A DNA stretch of 12,305 nucleotides from Caldilineae bacterium (GTDB lineage: Bacteria; Chloroflexota; Anaerolineae; JAAEKA01), in NCBI GenBank assembly GCA_020634555.1, contig JACKBK010000063.1, positions 1 through 12,305 of the forward strand, written 5' to 3'. Of the stretch, positions 7,153 to 12,305 are shown one piece after another. The notes beneath the pieces are model-generated. The model was not told where the DNA came from. It did not search any database and was given only the letters and a program-made list of their open reading frames with translations. Position 1 is the stretch's first letter. The number at the start of each line of letters is the position of its first letter. Position numbers and translations under genes: made by a program.

Positions 7153-8022
7153 TTACGGCACGTCCGCGAACGCAGTCTGCGAAGCGAAGGCGACGCCCAC
7201 CATGCTGGGACCTGTGTGCGCGCCCAGCACCAGAGATATCGAACCCATCGGTGACCACGTGCAATCAAAGAGACGGTCGACTTGTTCGCGCAACACGGCT
7301 GCGCCTTCCGGATTGAAGGCATGGAGCACCTGGACGTGCAGCGCGCTGCCGGGAGAGTGCTGGCTGCTGATCAGATCGACCAATCCCTTGATCGCTTTCT
7401 TGAAAGTGCGCGTCTGGCCGAGCTGGATATAGGTGCCGTTTACTTTCTCGACACCAATCATCGGTTTGATGTTCAAAATCGATCCAATCAGCCCCTTCAT
7501 GTGGCTGATACGGCCTCCGTGGATCAGGTACTTGAGTTCCTCCAGCGTATACAAGCTGTCGCTGGCCTCGCCTATTCTCGCCAGCAATGCAAGGATTTGC
7601 TCCTTGGACCAGCCAGCCTTGACGGCCCGCGCCGCAGCTTCCACCTGCCAGCCAGCTGCGACGGACAACGTCTTGGTGTCGACCAGCGTGACGTTGGCTT
7701 CCGGCACCAGGCTCGCGCCGGCTTGCGCGGAGTTAAACGTACCACTCAGACCTGAGGTCATGTGAATGGACAGGATATCAGGGTCAGTAGCTGCCAGACG
7801 CCGGTAGGTGGATGCAAAGTCCCCCGGAGACGGCTGAGACGTCACAGGCAAGCTATCGGTAGCCGCCAGACGCCGGTAAAACTCACCCGGTTCAATGTCG
7901 ATCCCCTCGCGGTAGCTTTCTGCCCCAAGAGTCACGACGAGCGGAACAACGTGGATGCCCAACTCGGCTTTCTGTTCAGCAGTCAGGCTAACGTCAGTTC
8001 CACTATCGGTAACGATCTGCAT
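7153..8022 (-). CDS. DegV-family fatty-acid-binding protein
   Basis: 289-residue protein of the DegV/FakB family. Members bind a free fatty acid and, where FakA kinase exists, present it for phosphorylation into phospholipid synthesis. Motifs: MQIVTDSGTDVS at the start, LPVTSQPSPGDF (58-69), IHMTSGLSGTFNSA (86-99, with the ligand-binding Thr/Ser region), GGRISHMKGLIGSILNIKPM (169-188), and the C-terminal LGAHTGPSMVGVAF with its conserved His. The length is typical. The frame extends upstream to 8133, but the start at 8022 is favoured: it gives the family N-terminus and has AGGAGA 7 nt before it. No FakA-like gene is in the window. It converges with the acyl-CoA synthetase gene, a fatty-acid-activating neighbour, which may or may not be meaningful. 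Confidence 0.92.
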   Translation of the reverse strand: MQIVTDSGTDVSLTAEQKAELGIHVVPLVVTLGAESYREGIDIEPGEFYRRLAATDSLPVTSQPSPGDFASTYRRLAATDPDILSIHMTSGLSGTFNSAQAGASLVPEANVTLVDTKTLSVAAGWQVEAAARAVKAGWSKEQILALLARIGEASDSLYTLEELKYLIHGGRISHMKGLIGSILNIKPMIGVEKVNGTYIQLGQTRTFKKAIKGLVDLISSQHSPGSALHVQVLHAFNPEGAAVLREQVDRLFDCTWSPMGSISLVLGAHTGPSMVGVAFASQTAFADVP

Positions 8023-8083
8023 GTCATATTCTCCTGCTTCAGCCGGTCGTGCGAATGCAGTGCCAGCGTGAAGCCACTTTAGT

Positions 8084-8089
8084 CTTATA
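8084..8089 (-). promoter_or_regulatory. Candidate -10 element of degV
   Basis: TATAAG reads on the minus strand from 8089 to 8084, about 62 nt before the degV ATG. The -35 region (about 8107-8112, CCGGTC) is poor, so this is weak. Confidence 0.3.
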
Positions 8090-8194
8090 CTCCGCGTCCG
8101 CAAAACGACCGGAGGCGACCCTGATTGTAACACCGTCGCGCAATGCCGGGAAACGACAGCAGGTCAATGCTTAGATGCGTAACACCACTGCTTG

Positions 8195-8203
8195 TGGTAG
8201 AAT
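8195..8203 (+). promoter_or_regulatory. Extended -10 promoter of the iron-sulfur subunit gene
   Basis: TGGTAGAAT matches the extended -10 form TGnTAnAAT. No good -35 is visible, which is common for extended -10 promoters. Transcription would start near 8210, giving a leader of about 66 nt before the ATG at 8276. The -10 sits inside GTGG...CCAC (8194-8197 / 8206-8209), a short dyad that could be an operator, though this is weak. Confidence 0.45.
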
Positions 8204-8275
8204 AGCCACCAGTCACGCCGCCACTAACCGTTCCCGAAGCCATCATTACGCCACGCCCAATTTTCGAGGTCTTTC

Positions 8276-9562
8276 ATGCAACACGCCATTCCAGTCGAAA
8301 CGCTCGGACCGCAGGGCCAAGCCATGGCCGATGCGGTGCAGGCCTGCGTCCACTGCGGCTTCTGCCTGCCCGCCTGTCCCACCTACCGCCTGCTGGGCGA
8401 AGAGATGGACTCGCCGCGCGGCCGCATCTACCTGATGAAGGAGACACTGGAAGGCGCCCTGCCGCTGGCCGAGGCGCTGCCGTACATCGACCACTGTCTC
8501 GGCTGCGTCGGTTGCGTGCCCGCCTGTCCATCAGGCGTTCCCTACGGCGATCTGATAACCTCGTTCCGCGCCTACGTCGCACAGAACAACGGCCAAAGTT
8601 CAAGCATCGGCGACCGTATCCAGCGCACGCTGCTCAAGGAAACCTTGCCACATCCGGGCCGGTTCCGCGCGGCAGCCCGGGCCGGCAGGCTGGGTCGAGG
8701 GGTCTCCGGAGCGCTGCCGGAAAGCCTGCGGTCGATGCTCACGCTGCTGCCTGACGAGCTGCCTGCGCCCGTGTCCCTGCCGCCCCTGGTGCCGGCCATC
8801 GGACCGCGGCGAGCCCGCGTGGCGCTGCTGGCCGGCTGCGTGCAACAGGCGCTCGCGCCGCAGATCAACATGGCGACGCTGCGGGTGCTCTGCCGCCAGG
8901 GAGTCGAAGTGGTCATCCCGCCCGGCCAGGGGTGCTGCGGCGCGCTGTCCATGCACATGGGGGAGGCTGATCAGGCGCGCAAGCTGGCGCGGGCCAATCT
9001 GCGCGCTTTCCCCGACGACGTGGATGCGGTGATCACCAATGCGGCCGGCTGCGGGTCGGGGATCCACGAGTATCCGCTGCTGTTCCGCGGCACCAATGAT
9101 GAGAAGGCTGCCTCACGCTTTGCAAGCCAGGCAGTGGACGTCAGCGTGTTTCTGGCGCAGCTTGGGCTGATCGAGGAGCCGGGGCCGCTGCCGCAGCCGC
9201 TGACCGTCGCCTACCACGACGCCTGCCACCTGGCTAACGCACAGGGTGTGCGCTTGCAGCCGCGCGACTTGCTGCGCCGCATCCCAAACCTGACGCTGGT
9301 CGAGATCGCCGATGGCGAGCTGTGCTGCGGATCAGCGGGAACCTACAACATCCAGCAGCCGGAGCTGGCTGGGCAGTTGGGCGAACAGAAGGCGCGCAAC
9401 GTGCTGGCAACAGGTGCGGATGTGTTGGTCACGGGCAACATCGGCTGCCTGACGCAGATCGACCTGCACCTGCGCCGGCTGGGCAAGCCGGTGCCTATGA
9501 TGCACACCATCGAGTTGCTGGACAGAGCGATGGCGCAGCCGGTAGGTCCCATCGTAGGATAG
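8276..9562 (+). CDS. glcF: Glycolate oxidase iron-sulfur subunit type protein (GlcF-like)
   Basis: 428-residue iron-sulfur protein that passes electrons from a flavin-dependent 2-hydroxyacid dehydrogenase to the quinone pool. Two ferredoxin-type 4Fe-4S motifs lie near the N-terminus: Cys24/27/30/34 (CVHCGFCLPAC) and Cys74/77/80/84 (CLGCVGCVPAC). Two cysteine-rich CCG domains follow: GCCGALSMHMGE (219-230) and YHDACHLANAQG plus ELCCGSAGTYNIQ (313-360). Length and order fit GlcF. GAGGT lies 5 nt before the ATG. No GlcD or GlcE partner is in the window, so the flavin subunit must be elsewhere. The gene could also serve a lactate or glycerol-phosphate dehydrogenase. The last two codons and stop (GTA GGA TAG) are the first nine bases of the repeat array, so its original C-terminus has probably been altered. 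Confidence 0.88.
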   Translation: MQHAIPVETLGPQGQAMADAVQACVHCGFCLPACPTYRLLGEEMDSPRGRIYLMKETLEGALPLAEALPYIDHCLGCVGCVPACPSGVPYGDLITSFRAYVAQNNGQSSSIGDRIQRTLLKETLPHPGRFRAAARAGRLGRGVSGALPESLRSMLTLLPDELPAPVSLPPLVPAIGPRRARVALLAGCVQQALAPQINMATLRVLCRQGVEVVIPPGQGCCGALSMHMGEADQARKLARANLRAFPDDVDAVITNAAGCGSGIHEYPLLFRGTNDEKAASRFASQAVDVSVFLAQLGLIEEPGPLPQPLTVAYHDACHLANAQGVRLQPRDLLRRIPNLTLVEIADGELCCGSAGTYNIQQPELAGQLGEQKARNVLATGADVLVTGNIGCLTQIDLHLRRLGKPVPMMHTIELLDRAMAQPVGPIVG

Positions 9563-9633
9563 GGCCTTGTGCCCGTTCCCGGTTCGTGCCGCGGGGCGTG
9601 ACTCCCCGGAACGCCCACGAGGGGCTATCCTAC
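9554..9633. repeat. Palindromic unit 1
   Basis: Outer stem 9554-9561/9626-9633, left side hairpin 9562-9574, inner stem 9575-9579/9608-9612, right side hairpin 9613-9625. The interior GCCGCGGGGCG marks subfamily A. It contains the glcF stop (9560-9562). Confidence 0.9.
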
Positions 9634-9660
9634 ATTCGGAGGACAGCGCGGCATGAGGTT

Positions 9661-9740
9661 GTAGGATAGGGCCTTGTGCCCGTTCCCGCTTCTTGCCGCG
9701 GGGCGTGACTCCCCTGAACGCCCACAAGGGGCTATCCTAC
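9661..9740. repeat. Palindromic unit 2
   Basis: Subfamily A interior (GCCGCGGGGCG). The right loop ACAAG is the exact complement of the left loop CTTGT. One inner-stem mismatch is caused by CTGAAC. Confidence 0.9.
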
Positions 9741-9767
9741 ATTCGGAGGACAGCGCGGCATGAGGTT

Positions 9768-9846
9768 GTAGGATAGGGCCTTGTGCCCGTTCCGGGATTC
9801 GTGTGACGGTCGGTGACTTCCGGAACGCCCACGAGGGCTATCCTAC
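9768..9846. repeat. Palindromic unit 3
   Basis: Subfamily B interior (GTGACGGTCGGTGAC). It has lost one G in the right side hairpin, giving GCCC-ACGA-GGGC, with the 4-bp stem kept. Confidence 0.9.
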
Positions 9847-9873
9847 ATTCGGAGGACGGCGCGGCATGAGGTT

Positions 9874-9953
9874 GTAGGATAGGGCCTTGTACCCGTTCCG
9901 GGTTCGTGTGACGGTCGGTGACTCCCCGGAACGCCCACAAGGGGCTATCCTAC
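9874..9953. repeat. Palindromic unit 4
   Basis: Subfamily B. The inner stem is 8 bp, GTTCCGGG/CCCGGAAC. The left hairpin has one changed stem base (TACCC for TGCCC), and the right loop is ACAAG. Confidence 0.9.
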
Positions 9954-9980
9954 ATTCGGAGGACGGCGTGGCATGAGGTT

Positions 9981-10059
9981 GTAGGATAGGGCCTTGTGCC
10001 CGTTCCGGGTTCGTGTGACGGTGGTGACTCCCCTGAACGCCCACGAGGGGCTATCCTAC
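9981..10059. repeat. Palindromic unit 5
   Basis: Subfamily B with one interior base deleted (CGGTGGTGAC). It is not followed by the spacer. Its terminal CTATCCTAC holds the stop codon of the minus-strand permease gene (10056-10058). Confidence 0.9.
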
Positions 10060-10775
10060 AGGATCAGGCTTGCGCCGAGGATGATCAGCAGCACCAGCAC
10101 CAGCTTGCGGAAGCGTTCGGCGTCGATGCCGCGTTCGGCCAGCCCGCCCAGCCAGATACCCAGAAACAGGGGGATGAGACTGACGGCAAAGCTTTGCCAG
10201 ACAACCGGCGTTACGGTGTGGGCCAGGAAATGGCCGGCAACGACGAAGAAGCTGACCGGCAGGAAAAACCCTTGCAGGTTGCCCTTGAACTGGGCCGTTG
10301 GCCAGCGGCGCGCGTGGCCGTACATTATTACGGGCGGACCGGCGGTGTTGTACGCGCCGCCCAGAACCCCCGCGATAAAGCCCAGCCCAAACGTCCACCC
10401 GTTTCCCTCCAGCTTCGGCAGGGCGAACTTCGACAACCCGTAGATGCCGTAGCCGACCAGCACGACAGCCAGCACGCCGAGGACGATGCGCTGGTCGATG
10501 TTCTTGACCGCGTAGATTCCCAGGGGAATGCCGACCGCGGCCGCGGCTACCAGCTTGCCCACCACGGCTACATGCATGTGTTCCCGATAGCGCAGGATCA
10601 GAACCATCTCCAGCGCGACGCCCAGCATGGCAACCAACGGCGACGCGATTTGGATACCAACCACAGCCACCAACAGCGGCATGCCTAACAACGCCGATCC
10701 AAAGCCCGCAACGGTCTGGACAAAGCCAGCAGCGAAGGCGATGAGGGCGACGAGAATGAGTTGGGTAGGTTGCAT
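10056..10775 (-). CDS. TauE/SafE-family membrane permease (anion/sulfite exporter type)
   Basis: 239-residue integral membrane protein of the TauE/SafE family (PF01925), whose members move sulfite, sulfoacetate or related anions. The two half-repeats are visible: GFVQTVAGFGSALLGMPLL (17-35) in the first, and GVLGGAYNTAGPPVIMYG (136-153) opening the second. They are separated by hydrophobic segments that suggest about eight helices. The frame extends to 10880, but the ATG at 10775 starts just before the first helix and lies downstream of a good promoter. No Shine-Dalgarno sequence is seen. The TAG stop lies in the end of palindromic unit 5, so the natural C-terminus may have been trimmed or changed. 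The substrate cannot be told from sequence, and there are no sulfur-metabolism neighbours. Confidence 0.85.
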   Translation of the reverse strand: MQPTQLILVALIAFAAGFVQTVAGFGSALLGMPLLVAVVGIQIASPLVAMLGVALEMVLILRYREHMHVAVVGKLVAAAAVGIPLGIYAVKNIDQRIVLGVLAVVLVGYGIYGLSKFALPKLEGNGWTFGLGFIAGVLGGAYNTAGPPVIMYGHARRWPTAQFKGNLQGFFLPVSFFVVAGHFLAHTVTPVVWQSFAVSLIPLFLGIWLGGLAERGIDAERFRKLVLVLLIILGASLIL

Positions 10776-10825
10776 CAGGGAAAGCGAGGTATCGGGGGAG
10801 TACGGCAGCGTCGTGCGCTTTGCAC

Positions 10826-10854
10826 ATTTTACGATGAAACCGGGGAAACGCCAA
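10826..10854 (-). promoter_or_regulatory. Promoter of the TauE/SafE permease gene
   Basis: On the minus strand, TTGGCG (10854-10849) is followed 17 bp later by TAAAAT (10831-10826). The start of transcription would be near 10819, giving a leader of about 44 nt. It lies in the divergent gap with pfk (10776-11049), which otherwise contains only the pfk upstream sites. Confidence 0.5.
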
Positions 10855-11026
10855 TCAAGAGAGACCGGCGAGCGGTACATGATTCACATCATAGCGTTGC
10901 GCGGCAAGCTGTGCTACTCTTGCGATGATCAACAGGACGTTTCTGATTGTTGGCGCTGGCGGCGTTTGCTGGTAAGATTTCACCTGCAATCGTACCTGGT
11001 CTCAATATTCCGCGGCTACGAGCGAT

Positions 11027-11032
11027 TATATT
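11027..11032 (+). promoter_or_regulatory. Weak candidate -10 upstream of phosphofructokinase gene
   Basis: TATATT lies in an AT-rich run (ATTATATTTTC) just before the ribosome-binding site. Transcription would start near 11039, at or inside the GGAGG, which makes this doubtful as the only promoter. No matching -35 is seen. Confidence 0.25.
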
Positions 11033-11038
11033 TTCTTT

Positions 11039-11043
11039 GGAGG
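11039..11043 (+). promoter_or_regulatory. Ribosome-binding site GGAGG of phosphofructokinase gene
   Basis: GGAGG lies 6 nt before the ATG at 11050. It decides against an in-frame upstream extension that remains open back to 10627. Confidence 0.75.
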
Positions 11044-11049
11044 CAAACT

Positions 11050-12252
11050 ATGGCAAACAACTACAAGGGCACTATCGGCATTCTGACCGGCGGCGGCGAT
11101 GTACCTGGTCTCAACCCCGCCATCCGTGCGGTGACGATTCGCGCGCTGCGCGAGGGCTATCGGGTCATCGGGCTGCGCCGCGGCTGGAAGGGTATCACCG
11201 AAACGGTGCGTGAGAAAGACTACGACAACCACGAGAACTTTATCTATCTGAGCGAGGAGATCGTTAATCGTGCCGGGCGTACCGGCGGCACATTCCTGCA
11301 CACCTCCCGCACCCGCCCCAGCGCGATGAAGGCGTCCGAGGTGCCACCTCACCTGAAAGACGAATACCCCAACGAGGTCAACGACATGACCCCGGAGGTG
11401 CTCAAGAATCTGGACTGGCTGGGCATCGACTACTTGATCCCCATCGGCGGCGACGACACGTTGAGCTACGGCGTACACCTGGCCCAGAAAGGCTTCAAGG
11501 TGGTCGGGATTCCGAAGACGATGGACAACGACGTGCCCGGCACCGACTATTGCATCGGCTTCAGCACCTGCGTCTCGCGCACCATCGCGTTGACCAACAC
11601 GCTGCGCACATCGGCCGGATCCCACGAGCGATTCCTGGTGTTGGAAGTCTTTGGCCGTTATGCCGGGTTCACCGCGATGCTGCCGACCATGGCCGGGGCT
11701 GCCAACCGCTGCGTCATCCCGGAGTTCAAGTTCGATATGGAGCAACTGACAGAACTGCTGGCGGCGGACCGCCATCGCAACCCATCCAAGTACTCCATCG
11801 TGCTGGTCTCGGAAGGCGCGATGTTCGAGGGTGGCGAGATGGTGTTCAAGAGCGAGACCACCGACGCCTACGGCCACAAGAAGTTGGGCGGCATCGGCGA
11901 CCTGGTATCGCAGGAACTGACGGCCCGCTCGCCGAAATACAACGGCGGACAGAAGATCAACACCATCAACCAGCGCCTCGGCTACCTGGTGCGCGGCGGC
12001 GACCCCGACGCCATCGACTCCATCGTACCCATGGCCTACGGCAACCTCGCGTTGGATTTGATTCTCAACGGCATGCACGGCCGGCTGGTGGTGCTCAAGA
12101 ACGGCCGCTATGACGATGTGCCCATTGAGGTTGTAACCAACAACAAGAAGCTGGTGGATGTGGACAAGTTCTACAACACCGAGCGCTATCGCCCCCACTA
12201 CCGCAAGTTCCACATGAAGCCGCTCTTCATCATGACCAGCGAGCTGGAATAG
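11050..12252 (+). CDS. 6-phosphofructokinase with PPi-type active-site residues
   Basis: 400-residue PFKA-family enzyme that phosphorylates fructose-6-phosphate at C1 in glycolysis. Motifs: GILTGGGDVPGLNPAIRA (10-27), GGDDTLSYG (133-141), GIPKTMDNDVPGTDY (153-167), EVFGRYAGF (199-207) and KYSIVLVSEGA (247-257). Asp159 matches the catalytic Asp127 of E. coli PfkA. In ATP-PFKs, Gly104 and Gly124 (E. coli numbering) leave room for the nucleotide. Here they are Asp136 (GGDD) and Lys156 (PKT), the pair typical of pyrophosphate-dependent PFK. I therefore predict PPi as the phosphoryl donor and a reversible reaction, though some PFKs with a Lys at this site use ATP. The E. coli MGR motif is FGR here. 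The gene is complete; nothing is seen in the remaining 53 nt after it. Confidence 0.88.
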   Translation: MANNYKGTIGILTGGGDVPGLNPAIRAVTIRALREGYRVIGLRRGWKGITETVREKDYDNHENFIYLSEEIVNRAGRTGGTFLHTSRTRPSAMKASEVPPHLKDEYPNEVNDMTPEVLKNLDWLGIDYLIPIGGDDTLSYGVHLAQKGFKVVGIPKTMDNDVPGTDYCIGFSTCVSRTIALTNTLRTSAGSHERFLVLEVFGRYAGFTAMLPTMAGAANRCVIPEFKFDMEQLTELLAADRHRNPSKYSIVLVSEGAMFEGGEMVFKSETTDAYGHKKLGGIGDLVSQELTARSPKYNGGQKINTINQRLGYLVRGGDPDAIDSIVPMAYGNLALDLILNGMHGRLVVLKNGRYDDVPIEVVTNNKKLVDVDKFYNTERYRPHYRKFHMKPLFIMTSELE

Positions 12253-12305
12253 CCGGCGACGGTGAAGGCTGAACAGTTAGTACTACAACGAGACTTCGGC
12301 CGTTT

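Larger units (their letters stand above)
9554..10059. repeat. Array of five four-way-junction palindromes with identical spacers
   Basis: Five units of 80, 80, 79, 80 and 79 bp start at 9554, 9661, 9768, 9874 and 9981. They are separated by four copies of one 27-bp spacer (9634-9660, 9741-9767, 9847-9873, 9954-9980) that differ at only two positions. Every unit begins GTAGGATA and ends TATCCTAC (8-bp outer stem). It then has a left side hairpin GGGC-CTTGT-GCCC, an inner stem opening with GTTCC (GGAAC on the other side), and a right side hairpin GCCC-ACGAG-GGGC. The helices abut with no unpaired bases. The array lies exactly between two convergent genes and could act as a two-way terminator. 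There is no coding sequence in it, and it is not CRISPR because the spacers are the same. Confidence 0.92.

Noticed and set aside
9554..9633. Possible tRNA or tRNA-like gene, because of the cloverleaf shape
   Set aside because: No anticodon arm, T-loop or acceptor-end features; the shape is a symmetric four-way junction.
9332..10044. Several minus-strand ORFs across the array (for example 9332-9727, 9737-9940, 9838-10044)
   Set aside because: Their proteins are the 107-bp repeat translated again and again, with no start signal or recognisable domain.
9554..10059. Possible CRISPR array
   Set aside because: The spacers are identical, the repeats are 80 bp palindromes, and there are no cas genes.
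10051..10854. Alternative minus-strand frame overlapping the permease
   Set aside because: It lacks membrane pattern and motifs, whereas the adjacent frame is an unmistakable TauE/SafE protein.
10627..11049. Long in-frame N-terminal extension of phosphofructokinase
   Set aside because: It overlaps the divergent permease gene and its promoter, and the GGAGG at 11039 fixes the family-typical start at 11050.

Overview
The window is a GC-rich bacterial chromosome segment made of ordinary metabolic and membrane-protein genes separated by unusual palindromic repeats. Gene content (YdjG-like zinc-ribbon membrane proteins, a YpdA-like flavoprotein, DegV, a GlcF-type iron-sulfur protein, a phosphofructokinase with the PPi-type active site) and the many short intergenic hairpins would fit a Chloroflexota (Anaerolineae/Caldilineae-like) genome. 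That assignment is an inference from general gene character, not proven by any marker here. No rRNA, tRNA, CRISPR array, transposase or phage gene was seen.

Layout. A promoter with a perfect TATAAT (84-112) drives two overlapping genes (129-1382 and 1375-2484). They encode related zinc-ribbon, C-terminally membrane-anchored proteins. Next is a YpdA/thioredoxin-reductase-like FAD oxidoreductase (2635-3725) broken by at least two frame changes within about 80 bp. It is flanked on both sides by hairpins built from an ACGTGAW heptamer. A small multi-pass membrane protein (3854-4378), deoxyribose-phosphate aldolase (4423-5139) and an acyl-CoA synthetase (5181-6875) follow on the same strand and may be co-transcribed. 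A 277-bp convergent gap with three separate hairpins divides them from degV (7153-8022, minus). degV is divergent from a glycolate-oxidase-type iron-sulfur subunit gene (8276-9562). glcF converges on a TauE/SafE-type permease gene (10056-10775, minus), which in turn is divergent from a 6-phosphofructokinase gene (11050-12252).

The most striking object is the array at 9554-10059, between glcF and the permease gene. It has five near-identical 79-80 bp palindromic units separated by four copies of one 27-bp spacer. Each unit can fold into a four-way junction: an 8-bp outer stem, two 4-bp side hairpins with mutually complementary loops, and an inner stem, with no unpaired bases between the helices. 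The outer arms of the first and last units supply the stop codons of the two convergent genes. Two other genes (the flavoprotein and the acyl-CoA synthetase) also end inside, or in, short repeat sequence. This suggests that repeat insertion at gene 3' ends has repeatedly redefined stop codons in this genome.

Functionally the genes cover central carbon metabolism (phosphofructokinase, DeoC, the glycolate/lactate-type iron-sulfur subunit), fatty-acid activation and binding (acyl-CoA synthetase, DegV), thiol redox (YpdA-like), anion export (TauE/SafE) and the envelope (zinc-ribbon pair, small membrane protein). No single multi-gene pathway or defence system is evident.
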